The translations under genes were made by a program, and so were the position numbers. This document shows positions 34,385 to 42,568 of a stretch of DNA of 64,000 nt, piece after piece. The notes below the pieces were generated by a model. It saw nothing but the letters and a program-made list of their open reading frames with translations, was not told where the DNA came from and made no database searches. The DNA is taken from the NCBI GenBank assembly GCA_028280565.1, contig JANQLQ010000083.1:1-64000 (forward strand), read 5' to 3'. Within the stretch, counting starts at the first letter, position 1. Each line of letters opens with the position of its first letter. Source of the DNA: Fulvivirga sp. (GTDB lineage Bacteria; Bacteroidota; Bacteroidia; Cytophagales; Cyclobacteriaceae).

Positions 34385-36319
34385 TCAAGAAGGATTTTTA
34401 TCAAATAACAATGTCATGTTTTCAAGGCTCTGGTTAGACCCTACCATCGTGACCCAGTCCCCCTTTCTCAGCCGGGTGTAGCCATGGGAGATGATCATTT
34501 GCCCCCTACGCCGAATGGAAAGAATGATGACATCTGCCGGGAACTTGATATCGCGCAACGGAAGTCCGTATAAGTTGGGATTAAGCACTTCAAGGTCGAT
34601 GGTATCCTGCCCTTCTTGCATGCCCAATAGCAACGAGGTAGCCTGTGGTGATCTCACAAAATGATCCATAAGGCTTACAATGGCCGTGGACGGGTCCACG
34701 ATCAACGCACCCAGCTTATGGAATTTCTGAAAATTATAATGATGGTTAAGGCGCACTACAACTTCTTTTGTGCCTACATGCTGGTAGATAAGTTCACAAA
34801 GCTCCAGGTTCTCATCATCCGTGAGCATGAGCACTATGGCTTCGGCTTTCGAAGCTTCCAGCACTTCCAGCGCATCCAGCGATAGCCCTGGGATAACATG
34901 TATGTCACAATTAGGGTATTCCTCTTTATTCACATCCTGCTTACGAGTAGCGATCTTCACCACCCATCCGTGTTCGCTTAATTGCCGTGCCAAGGCTACT
35001 GACTGGCTCTCCAGCCCAAAAATTATAGCGTCCCGGATACCATCGAATTCCGGTGTCTCATGGCGCCGGCGGTCTTCTCCCACGGCATGGATGGACCACC
35101 GGAATAAAGGTGGCCCGATCAATTCATTCATGACGATCACCGCGATCAAAAGGGTCGCCAGCTCAATCCCCCACCCCGGGAATGTGCTCGCCACTATCGT
35201 TGCCAATCCCAGCCCTACCCCCGCCTGGGTGACATAGGCCATCCAGCCAATGCGATTGAACAGTGGAGGATCACTGGCAAGTGAACCGCCGATATAAGTA
35301 CCGATCATCATACTCACTAATCGAATGGCAAAAAACAAAAGGGCCAAAGGCCAAACATCGACAAGCAAGTCTAATGACAGGGTAGCCCCGGTTAGTGTGA
35401 AGAAGGCTACGTAAATGACCGGGCCGATGTCTTCAATGATCGCAATAAACTCTGACCGGTACCGGGAAAAGTTGGTCACTAAAAAGCTCCCTGTAATGCA
35501 TACCAAGAGAGGTTCTAGCAGGAATTCTTTCCCAAAAGCCTCGTGGGTATAATCTTTTAGGAAGTCATGTAACAGGTACATCGAGTATCCCAGCGATAGG
35601 ATAATCGTGGTTTTCACATGCTTGTGAATATCGCGGGACAAGATAAATATGATCACCTGGCTTAAAACGTAGCCAAGTAAAACAGAAACGATCAATTCCA
35701 GGATTACGATCAAAAGGAACCAAAAGTCCAAACCGGTATCCCTGGTCAATACGTTGGCTAGCGACATGTTAACAGCAAACATGACAATCACCAAGAAATC
35801 CTTTAGCACCGTTACCCCTATGGCAGTTTGGGTAAAGGGGCCCTTGGCGCGCATTTCAGTGATGACCGCTATGGCCGAAGCGGGTGACCGTGCCACAAAG
35901 ATAGTACCGGCTAAAATACACACGGCCAAGCGTGTTTTGATCTCCATATCCTGCATAAAGTAGATCTGCCCGGATAGCAGGTAAACGATCCCCGCACTGG
36001 TAAAAAAAGTGACGACTAGCTGGCCAAAAGTCACCCATTTAATGCTCCTGAAACGATCCCTTAGGTCTTTCAAATAGAGCTCAGCGGCAGCCGCAAAGGC
36101 TATGAATGCCAGCGAGACTTCTTTAATAAAATATAAGCTTTTTTGCGAGGCTACGGGGATCAGCCCGAGAATGAACGGCCCGGAAATCATACCGATGATC
36201 AGCAGACCTGTGATAATAGGCAGCCGGGCACGTTGAAACTGCTTGGCTACCTGGTTAGCCCCGATAGCGACAATAACAAAACCTGCCAGTAGTAGTAGAG
36301 TAGTATTTTGGTCTGCCAC
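34385..36319 (-). CDS. Kef-type cation:proton antiporter with TrkA domains
   Basis: 644 residues. About twelve hydrophobic segments (residues 5-400) form a CPA2-type exchanger. The region following FVARSPASAIAVITEMRAKG corresponds to the family's conserved core. Residues 415-535 form a TrkA-N / RCK domain (AIIFGLESQSVALARQLSEH, AIVLMLTDDENLELCELI), though the usual GxGxxG appears as GLESQS and may not bind NAD. The last 80 residues form a TrkA-C domain (NLYGLPLRDIKFPADVIIL, ISHGYTRLRKGDWVTMVG). It likely exchanges K+ or Na+ for protons at the inner membrane. The sensor kinase gene follows after seven bases. Confidence 0.92.
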   Translation of the reverse strand: MADQNTTLLLLAGFVIVAIGANQVAKQFQRARLPIITGLLIIGMISGPFILGLIPVASQKSLYFIKEVSLAFIAFAAAAELYLKDLRDRFRSIKWVTFGQLVVTFFTSAGIVYLLSGQIYFMQDMEIKTRLAVCILAGTIFVARSPASAIAVITEMRAKGPFTQTAIGVTVLKDFLVIVMFAVNMSLANVLTRDTGLDFWFLLIVILELIVSVLLGYVLSQVIIFILSRDIHKHVKTTIILSLGYSMYLLHDFLKDYTHEAFGKEFLLEPLLVCITGSFLVTNFSRYRSEFIAIIEDIGPVIYVAFFTLTGATLSLDLLVDVWPLALLFFAIRLVSMMIGTYIGGSLASDPPLFNRIGWMAYVTQAGVGLGLATIVASTFPGWGIELATLLIAVIVMNELIGPPLFRWSIHAVGEDRRRHETPEFDGIRDAIIFGLESQSVALARQLSEHGWVVKIATRKQDVNKEEYPNCDIHVIPGLSLDALEVLEASKAEAIVLMLTDDENLELCELIYQHVGTKEVVVRLNHHYNFQKFHKLGALIVDPSTAIVSLMDHFVRSPQATSLLLGMQEGQDTIDLEVLNPNLYGLPLRDIKFPADVIILSIRRRGQMIISHGYTRLRKGDWVTMVGSNQSLENMTLLFDKNPS

Positions 36320-36393
36320 TATTCGAGTATTGGTCTTTTAAATGAATTGTGGAAAATACATAAAATTTATGGTTTACGTTTCCCCAATGAAAC

Positions 36394-37218
36394 TTAAAAC
36401 AGGCTTTTTGCTTTTTCCCAATACTCATCCATTTCGGCTAATGTCATGTCTGCGAGCGATTTACCCTCTTTCCTTGATTCGGCTTCGAGGTATTGGAAAC
36501 GTTTGATAAACTTTTTGTTGGTTCTTTCCAGGGCCTCTTCGGGGTCGAGGTTTAAGAACCGGGCGTAATTTACCAGTGAAAAAAGCAGATCCCCAAACTC
36601 TGCTTGGGCTTTTTTCTTGTCTATAAGCCCTTCATCTTCGATATTGAATTCATTTTTAAACTCCTGCATTTCTTCCTCTACCTTTTCCCATACCTGTTCC
36701 TTTTTTTCCCAATCAAACCCTACCCCCCGGGCCTTTTCCTGGATACGCATAGCTTTCACCATAGCGGGTAAAGATTGTGGCACCCCTCCTAACACCGACT
36801 TTTTGGTGTTTCCCTTTTCTTTAAGTTTAATTTGCTCCCAGTTGCGTTTAACCGCCTCTTCATCATTGGCCTCTACCTCTCCATATATATGTGGATGACG
36901 CTCTATCAGCTTGTCACAGACAGCATTCAGCACATCTGCCACATCAAATTCTTCCTTCTCAGCGGCTATCCTGGCATAAAACACATTATGAAGCATCAAA
37001 TCCCCCAGCTCTTTTTTTATCTCTTGGTAATCTTCTTCTATGATAGCGTCACTGAGCTCGTATGTTTCTTCTATAGTGAGGTAGCGGAGGGAGTCCATAG
37101 TCTGCTTTTTGTCCCAAGGGCAGTTTTCGCGTAGCTCGTCCATTATGGTCAATAATCGGTCAAAAGCTTCCAGTTTTTTCTTCCTGCCAGGGTCCGGTGT
37201 GGTTACGATCTTGCTCAT
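36394..37218 (-). CDS. mazG: Nucleoside triphosphate pyrophosphohydrolase MazG
   Basis: 274 residues from the ATG at 37218 (MSKIVTT); an upstream ATG at 37251 adds 11 atypical residues. MazG hydrolyses NTPs to NMP and pyrophosphate. Two MazG domains are visible: CPWDKKQTMDSLRYLTIEET and YELSDAIIEEDYQEIKKELG with the metal-binding EExxE-like helices, then YGEVEANDEEAVKRNWEQIK and a second KAQAEFGDLLFSLVNYARF. The final part, ALERTNKKFIKRFQYLE, is characteristic. It lies 74 bases upstream of the antiporter gene. Confidence 0.95.
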   Translation of the reverse strand: MSKIVTTPDPGRKKKLEAFDRLLTIMDELRENCPWDKKQTMDSLRYLTIEETYELSDAIIEEDYQEIKKELGDLMLHNVFYARIAAEKEEFDVADVLNAVCDKLIERHPHIYGEVEANDEEAVKRNWEQIKLKEKGNTKKSVLGGVPQSLPAMVKAMRIQEKARGVGFDWEKKEQVWEKVEEEMQEFKNEFNIEDEGLIDKKKAQAEFGDLLFSLVNYARFLNLDPEEALERTNKKFIKRFQYLEAESRKEGKSLADMTLAEMDEYWEKAKSLF

Positions 37219-37302
37219 ATACTTCGAGTTTTTTGGAAACTTTCGTTTCAATCCGCTTGTTTAATTGTCAATTGGTTAAATTTGTTAAAAATAATTAAAA
37301 GA

Positions 37303-37533
37303 ATGGCTACTTTACTCCTAGGGATTGGATTCGTTGCGTTGTTTTTCGGCCTCATGTCCGTGCGCCTCATCTTTATTAAAAATGGCCAGTTTAAAGGTAC
37401 TTGTGCTTCTCAAAACCCTTACTTAAATAAAGAAGGGGCAACCTGTGGATACTGTGGCAAGAAAGTGGGCGAAGGCGCAGAATGTGGTAATCCCAGTTCG
37501 GAAGTCACCAAGGTAATGTCGAAATTTTCTTAG
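37303..37533 (+). CDS. Small NqrM-like membrane protein with clustered cysteines
   Basis: 76 residues from the ATG at 37303; a TTG at 37282 is an alternative. One N-terminal membrane segment (residues 2-22, TLLLGIGFVALFFGLMSVRL) precedes a short soluble part with Cys in FKGTCASQNPY, GATCGYCGKK and GAECGN. This pattern of one membrane helix plus about four Cys resembles NqrM (DUF539), a maturation factor for the Na+-translocating NADH:quinone reductase, but no nqr gene is in the window. A hairpin terminator follows. Family assignment is tentative. Confidence 0.7.
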   Translation: MATLLLGIGFVALFFGLMSVRLIFIKNGQFKGTCASQNPYLNKEGATCGYCGKKVGEGAECGNPSSEVTKVMSKFS

Positions 37534-37557
37534 CACATTTGAAATAAATAGATCATT

Positions 37558-37582
37558 AAAAGCGGGATACCCCGCTTTTCTT
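37558..37582 (+). terminator. Rho-independent terminator
   Basis: AAAAGCGGG / CCCGCTTTT arms around ATAC, followed by CTT, 25 bases after the stop of the NqrM-like gene. Flanking A and T runs make it potentially bidirectional. Confidence 0.85.
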
Positions 37583-37622
37583 GGTTATTGGCCTACCTGT
37601 AGTAGTGCTGACCGGTTTTTTT

Positions 37623-37630
37623 TAACTTTG
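37623..37630 (+). promoter_or_regulatory. -7 element upstream of glmM
   Basis: TAACTTTG fits TAnnTTTG and lies 27 bases before the TTG start of glmM, just behind a run of T. No TTG is seen at the -33 spacing. Confidence 0.45.
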
Positions 37631-37656
37631 CATAAAACTTTAACACGTACAAAAAC

Positions 37657-39048
37657 TTGACTTTAATTAAATCCATATCGGGTATTAGGGGAACTATTGG
37701 CGGTGAGGTAGGTAAGAATCTCACTCCCATAGATGTTGTGAAATTTACTGCCGCCTTTGGCTCATGGGCAGTAGGTAAAACGGGCGCAAAAAAGATCGTA
37801 TTAGGACGAGACGCCCGGATCTCCGGGGAAATGATAAGTGACTTGGTAAGCAATACGCTTGTTGCGTTGGGTATTGATGTGGTAGACCTTGGCCTTTCCA
37901 CCACACCTACCGTAGAAATAGCCGTACCTATTGAAGAAGCTGCCGGCGGCATTATCCTTACGGCGAGTCATAATCCTATACAATGGAACGCACTTAAACT
38001 ATTGAATGCCAAAGGTGAATTTATCTCTGCGGAAGATGGCGCAGAAGTACTGGATATCGCCGAAAAAAATGACTACACATTTTCAGAGGTCCTCCACCTA
38101 GGCAAACTTATCAAAAACGATTCCTACATAGATAAGCACATTGCCCTGGTCAAAGAATTACCCTTGGTAGATGTGGAGGCCATCCGTCAACAAGATTTTA
38201 GAGTGGTAGTGGACGCTGTCAATTCCACGGGGGGCATAGCTATACCCAGGCTGCTCGAAGAACTTGGGGTGAAAGAGGTCAAAAAATTATATTGCGAGCC
38301 GGATGGACATTTTCCCCATAACCCGGAACCGCTACCAGAAAACATTACCCATATCTGCACAGAAATGGAGAATGGCCAGTATGACCTTGGGATCGTGGTA
38401 GACCCTGACGTGGATCGCCTGGCACTTGTACAGGAAAATGGAGAACCTTTTGGAGAAGAGTATACGCTGGTGGCGGTAGCCGATTACATACTATCCCATG
38501 AAAAAGGAAACGCGGTATCCAACCTGTCATCGTCCATGGCTTTGAAGATCGTGGCCGAAAAAAACGGGGGCTCTTACTCTTCGTCAGCCGTAGGGGAAGT
38601 GAACGTGGTAAACGAGATGAAAGCATCTAATGCTGTTATCGGTGGCGAGGGTAATGGAGGTATTATTTACCCTGGCCTGCACTATGGCAGGGATGCGCTG
38701 GTAGGTATAGCGCTATTTTTGACTCACCTGGCAAAATCGGGGGTCAGCGCGTCTAAGTTACGGGCTCGCTACCCTAACTTATACATCTCTAAAAACAAAA
38801 TTGAGCTTACCCAGGGCATTGATGTTGACCGCATACTGGCAGAGATCCAGAGAAAGTATTCCAAGGAAAAGATAAACACCATAGACGGGGTTAAGATAGA
38901 GTTCGAAAATGAATGGGTCCATTTGAGAAAGTCCAATACCGAACCTATCATAAGAATATACTCAGAGTCGGATTCCGAAGCCACCTCGGAACATTTGGCA
39001 AAAAAGATCATTTCGGATATAAAAGAAATCATTAGCGAAAAAGTATGA
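37657..39048 (+). CDS. glmM: Phosphoglucosamine mutase
   Basis: 463 residues. GlmM interconverts glucosamine-6-phosphate and glucosamine-1-phosphate for cell-wall UDP-GlcNAc synthesis. The N-terminus TLIKSISGIRGTIGGEVG is the family start, so the TTG at 37657 is taken as start codon. The active-site phosphoserine is in ILTASHNPIQWNALKLL (about residue 104). The Mg-binding DPDVDRLALV and the sugar-binding VGGEGNGGIIYP-like segment follow, and the last 80 residues have RKSNTEPIIRIYSES. It overlaps the cysteine desulfurase start by four bases (ATGA). Confidence 0.95.
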   Translation: MTLIKSISGIRGTIGGEVGKNLTPIDVVKFTAAFGSWAVGKTGAKKIVLGRDARISGEMISDLVSNTLVALGIDVVDLGLSTTPTVEIAVPIEEAAGGIILTASHNPIQWNALKLLNAKGEFISAEDGAEVLDIAEKNDYTFSEVLHLGKLIKNDSYIDKHIALVKELPLVDVEAIRQQDFRVVVDAVNSTGGIAIPRLLEELGVKEVKKLYCEPDGHFPHNPEPLPENITHICTEMENGQYDLGIVVDPDVDRLALVQENGEPFGEEYTLVAVADYILSHEKGNAVSNLSSSMALKIVAEKNGGSYSSSAVGEVNVVNEMKASNAVIGGEGNGGIIYPGLHYGRDALVGIALFLTHLAKSGVSASKLRARYPNLYISKNKIELTQGIDVDRILAEIQRKYSKEKINTIDGVKIEFENEWVHLRKSNTEPIIRIYSESDSEATSEHLAKKIISDIKEIISEKV

Positions 39049-40193
39049 ATGACAGGAGTGTGTACCTAGACAATGCTGCCACCACCCGTTTAGACCCAGA
39101 GGTTTTCGAAGCTATGCTGCCTTTTTTTAAAGAGCATTATGGCAATCCTTCATCGATCCATTCACATGGGCGCAAAGTACGCTCAGCCATTGAATATGCC
39201 CGTAAGTCCGTGGCCGAGCATTTGAATGCCGCACCGGGGGAGATCTTCTTCACATCTGGTGGCACCGAAGCGGATAACACCCTGATCGTTTGCAATATCG
39301 AAGCCTATGGATTAACACATGCGATCACTTCTAAAATAGAGCATCACGCAGTGCTTCACACACTCGAAAATCTCCAAAACTCGGGAAAGATCAAACTAAG
39401 CTTTGTAGAGCTGGATGAGCATGGTCACATCCAAGCAGACCACCTAGAGTACTTGCTCAAAAATAACCCAAGATCATTGGTATCCCTCATGCATGCTAAC
39501 AATGAGATCGGTAATATCAATGACTTGGAAATGATCGGGGAAATGGCCGGGGAGCACCGGGCCGTCTTTCATTCAGATACCGTACAAACCGTAGGGCACT
39601 ACGCACATGACCTACAAGCCATGAAGGTGCAAAGCATTACAGGTGCAGCCCACAAATTCCATGGCCCTAAAGGCGCGGGGTTCATGTATATCCGGAAGGG
39701 CAGTAACATTCATCCTTTTATACACGGCGGGGGGCAAGAGCGTGATATGCGTGGGGGCACTGAAAACGTGTATGGCATCATTGGTACCGCTAAGGCCTTG
39801 GAAATTGCCTATCGCGATATGGGTGAGCATCACAAATACATCCAAGGGCTCAAAGACCGTATGATCGAAAAGCTGAAAGCCGAGCTGCCCGACATTGGCT
39901 TTAACGGCGACTGCGCTAACCCGGAAAAAAGTCTCTATACCGTGCTTAACGTCTGTTTGCCCGAATCTGACGACAACGACATGCTGCTTTTTACACTCGA
40001 TATTAACGGCATTTCCGCTTCCGGGGGCAGCGCGTGCTCCAGTGGAGCTGCTAGTGGTTCACATGTATTATCCGCATTGAATACAGATCCTAACCGTGGC
40101 GCGGTCCGTTTCTCTTTCAGTAAGTTCAACACCGTCGAGGACATTGACTACGTAGTGGAAACGCTAGTGGAGTTTTACAAAGTTGAAGTGTGA
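39045..40193 (+). CDS. Cysteine desulfurase (NifS/IscS type)
   Basis: 382 residues. PLP enzyme that takes sulfur from L-cysteine for Fe-S clusters and thiolation. Start YLDNAATTRLDPEVFEAML is typical. The PLP-binding lysine is in TGAAHKFHGPKGAGF (about residue 203). The sulfur-accepting Cys lies in the flexible loop GGSACSSGAASGSHVL (about residue 330), as in the short-loop class. It is translationally coupled to glmM. No iscU or suf gene is adjacent, so the specific target pathway is open. Confidence 0.93.
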   Translation: MNDRSVYLDNAATTRLDPEVFEAMLPFFKEHYGNPSSIHSHGRKVRSAIEYARKSVAEHLNAAPGEIFFTSGGTEADNTLIVCNIEAYGLTHAITSKIEHHAVLHTLENLQNSGKIKLSFVELDEHGHIQADHLEYLLKNNPRSLVSLMHANNEIGNINDLEMIGEMAGEHRAVFHSDTVQTVGHYAHDLQAMKVQSITGAAHKFHGPKGAGFMYIRKGSNIHPFIHGGGQERDMRGGTENVYGIIGTAKALEIAYRDMGEHHKYIQGLKDRMIEKLKAELPDIGFNGDCANPEKSLYTVLNVCLPESDDNDMLLFTLDINGISASGGSACSSGAASGSHVLSALNTDPNRGAVRFSFSKFNTVEDIDYVVETLVEFYKVEV

Positions 40194-40405
40194 TTGGACC
40201 AGGGGTCGCTCGAAAATTATTTTTTCTTAAAAAACATTTTTGGCGGTCTTCTTTGGACACCTAAACGACGATTCTTTGCAATGAGCGCCTCAAATTTAGT
40301 GGATTATTCAAAATATTGAGGCTCGTTTATCGACCTTGACTTCTTTGTTTCATTTTTGGCTAGACCCAAAAATGAAAAAATTGGCAAAATAGAAGTAGGG
40401 CACCA

Positions 40406-40708
40406 TTGAAAATTCAAATGGCGTGTGGAGGGGAGACATCCAGGAACAGCGCGGCACATTTGAGGCATGTGTGTAAGCAGGCCATAGGGGTTGGATAGCG
40501 CGTTTCGAGGGGAAATGGGCTTTGTTGCTGGCGCCCTTTTCTTTTGTTTCGTTTTCTTTTGGGCGCACAAAAGAAAATGAAAACTGGACTTAGAACCTCA
40601 AAATCCCGCGTATACTGCTCATTGCGAGGTTTGCATTACCCGAGACATCTTAAAAACAATGCTGAATTTGCCAAAATTAAACATTCTCCAGTCAAATTCA
40701 ATTTTCAA
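40406..40708 (+). repeat. Family A intergenic repeat, full copy (A4)
   Basis: About 303 bp, closest to A1. Ends are TTGAAAATT (40406-40414) and AATTTTCAA (40700-40708), perfect inverted repeats. Hairpin arms 40546-40561 and 40568-40584 are the same as in A1, while the loop has changed (GGCGCA rather than GGCGTG). It lies between the converging cysteine desulfurase and hemH genes. The rest of 40194-40804 shows no other gene. Confidence 0.9.
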
Positions 40709-40804
40709 GGACAAGAAGTAACAAAATCAATGTTAAAGGGCTCGCTGGATTATTAAGTGATCACGCTTTGGGTATTCCTTTAGTAACCAATAATTCACCC
40801 CTGG

Positions 40805-41827
40805 CTACTCATTTAATACAAGATCTTTCAGGCAAGAGATCCAAAGCGGGTGGTCGTTGAGGCTCTCCACGAGTTGCACCTTTTCACCGCCGAGTTCTTC
40901 AAAGATCTCTTGGTATTCATCACCGATCTCGATGATCGTTTCGAGGCAATCTGCCGTAAATGCAGGGGAAAATACGAGCAACTTTTTAGCGCCTTCCTTG
41001 GCCTTTTCTTCAACCACTTTATCAGAAAAAGGCTCTAACCAGTTTTTGTCCAATCGCGACTGGAAACAGACGGTGTAATCCTCTTCTTTTAAGCCCAGTT
41101 TACCTGCTACCAGCCGGGTAGTGGCATAACAGGTGGCTTTGTAACAATACTGGTTCTCTTCCGTGATCTCGTGCTCACAATCCCTGTCTGTACACAACCC
41201 ATCGTCATATACTTTATCCACCTGCCTTTCGGGCAACCCATGGTAAGAGAACAGGATGTGGTCATAGTCTGAAAGGGTGTATTTCGATGCTCTTTCTACA
41301 ATGGCATCTATAAAATCAGGATGGTCATAGTACTGTCCAATAAACTTTATTTCCGGTATCACCCACCATTTTGTGATCTCTTTCATGATCAATTCATAGG
41401 CCGAACCTGTAGTGGCCGAAGCATACTGGGGAAACATAGGCAACACGATGATCTTCTTGAAATTCTTTTTTTTCATTTCTGCCAGTACGGCCCGTATGTT
41501 CGGATTTTTGTACCGCATGGCTAAGAAAACCTCGTAGTCATCATCCAAGGTCTCATTGAGCAGCTCACATACGCGCTCGCTGTAATAAAGCAAGGGAGAG
41601 CCATCTTCAGTCCAAAGCTCTTTATAAATTTTAGCCGACTTTGGTGCCCTAAAGGGCACAATGATGAGGTTAACCAAGATCAAGCGTAAAAGCTTTGGCA
41701 CATCAATTACCCTTGGGTCATTTAAAAACTCGGATAAATATGATCTTACATCACTCACGGAGGGGCTGTCTGGTGTACCTAAGTTGACCAGTAATACCCC
41801 GGTTTTTCCTTTAATAGATTCCATCAA
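40805..41827 (-). CDS. hemH: Ferrochelatase
   Basis: 340 residues. HemH inserts Fe2+ into protoporphyrin IX. Visible parts are LLVNLGTPDSPSVSDVRSYL, MRYKNPNIRAVLAEM, VLPMFPQYASATTGS, the catalytic His196 in LFSYHGLPERQV and Glu297 in FTADCLETIIEI. Four cysteines at residues 212, 217, 228 and 233 form a tight cluster. This is known from several bacterial ferrochelatases and could bind a metal or [2Fe-2S] cluster; that is an inference. A minus-strand promoter-like element is just upstream. The second Met could also be the start. Confidence 0.96.
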   Translation of the reverse strand: MMESIKGKTGVLLVNLGTPDSPSVSDVRSYLSEFLNDPRVIDVPKLLRLILVNLIIVPFRAPKSAKIYKELWTEDGSPLLYYSERVCELLNETLDDDYEVFLAMRYKNPNIRAVLAEMKKKNFKKIIVLPMFPQYASATTGSAYELIMKEITKWWVIPEIKFIGQYYDHPDFIDAIVERASKYTLSDYDHILFSYHGLPERQVDKVYDDGLCTDRDCEHEITEENQYCYKATCYATTRLVAGKLGLKEEDYTVCFQSRLDKNWLEPFSDKVVEEKAKEGAKKLLVFSPAFTADCLETIIEIGDEYQEIFEELGGEKVQLVESLNDHPLWISCLKDLVLNE

Positions 41828-41844
41828 ATGTTATTAACAGGGCA

Positions 41845-41871
41845 CAAAGGTAATGGTTATGGTTTTTTCAA
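41845..41871 (-). promoter_or_regulatory. Promoter upstream of hemH
   Basis: On the minus strand TACCTTTG (41852-41845) fits TAnnTTTG. A TTG (41871-41869) lies 16 bases upstream, slightly short of the usual spacing. The -7 element is 17 bases before the hemH start. Confidence 0.45.
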
Positions 41872-41995
41872 TCGATGCTTTAGTTGAGAAGTAGGCAGGA
41901 AAATCATGGAGAAGTTTCTATTTGGCGCGTCCCTGTGAAAAAGCCATTGCACAGCGACAATTCCGTTTGCAACAGGCCAACCTAGCTTCCCGGCA

Positions 41996-42562
41996 TCAAA
42001 TATTCGCTTGAAATATGATAGCAGAATAGGCTGCAAATCGAAGAAAGCGTGAAGATGCTATGAGTAAGAACCGGGTAAGATTATAGTTTGTAGAGCCCAC
42101 CAGCATACAAATTGCAGAAAACGGGACCGGGGTGATCGCCCCCACAAGTAACAACAAGCCACCAAACCTATTCAATGTGTTGCGGTAGCGAAAAATATAC
42201 TTTTGGAATACTGGCTTGAGCCAAACATTATTTTTAGCGTAGGAACCTACAAAATAGCCTAAGACTCCCGCGCCAAAAGAGATCATGGCCAGCAAAAGTA
42301 TATTCAAAAAATAGCTGTCAAATAATCCATGTTTGATCGACCAGATCATAAATAATTCGGGGGGAATGATCCCAAAGGCCACTTCCGAAATAATGAATAC
42401 CAGGTATACGGCATAGGGCCAGTTGCCCACGTAGTCGATAAACCCTTCAAAAGGTGTGTACTTCTGGAGTAGGATATACAATACCACGATAATGGCAAGC
42501 GCAAAAAATCCTTTAAAAAGGTTTCTAAGCAGAAACCTTGACTTAAAATTTAATAATCTCAT
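41996..42562 (-). CDS. DedA/VTT-like membrane protein
   Basis: 188 residues from the ATG at 42562; a TTG at 42568 is an alternative. Five hydrophobic segments are seen. Features like the SNARE-associated/DedA family are FIISEVAFGIIPPELFMIWS, SFGAGVLGYFVGSYAKNN, FQKYIFRYRNTLNRFGGLLL and VGAITPVPFSAICMLVG, where the family's conserved F..R..P..R-type loop is less clear (TPVPFS). Such proteins act in lipid transport or membrane homeostasis. It follows the GNAT-like gene by six bases. Confidence 0.8.
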   Translation of the reverse strand: MRLLNFKSRFLLRNLFKGFFALAIIVVLYILLQKYTPFEGFIDYVGNWPYAVYLVFIISEVAFGIIPPELFMIWSIKHGLFDSYFLNILLLAMISFGAGVLGYFVGSYAKNNVWLKPVFQKYIFRYRNTLNRFGGLLLLVGAITPVPFSAICMLVGSTNYNLTRFLLIASSRFLRFAAYSAIIFQANI

Positions 42563-42568
42563 AGACAA

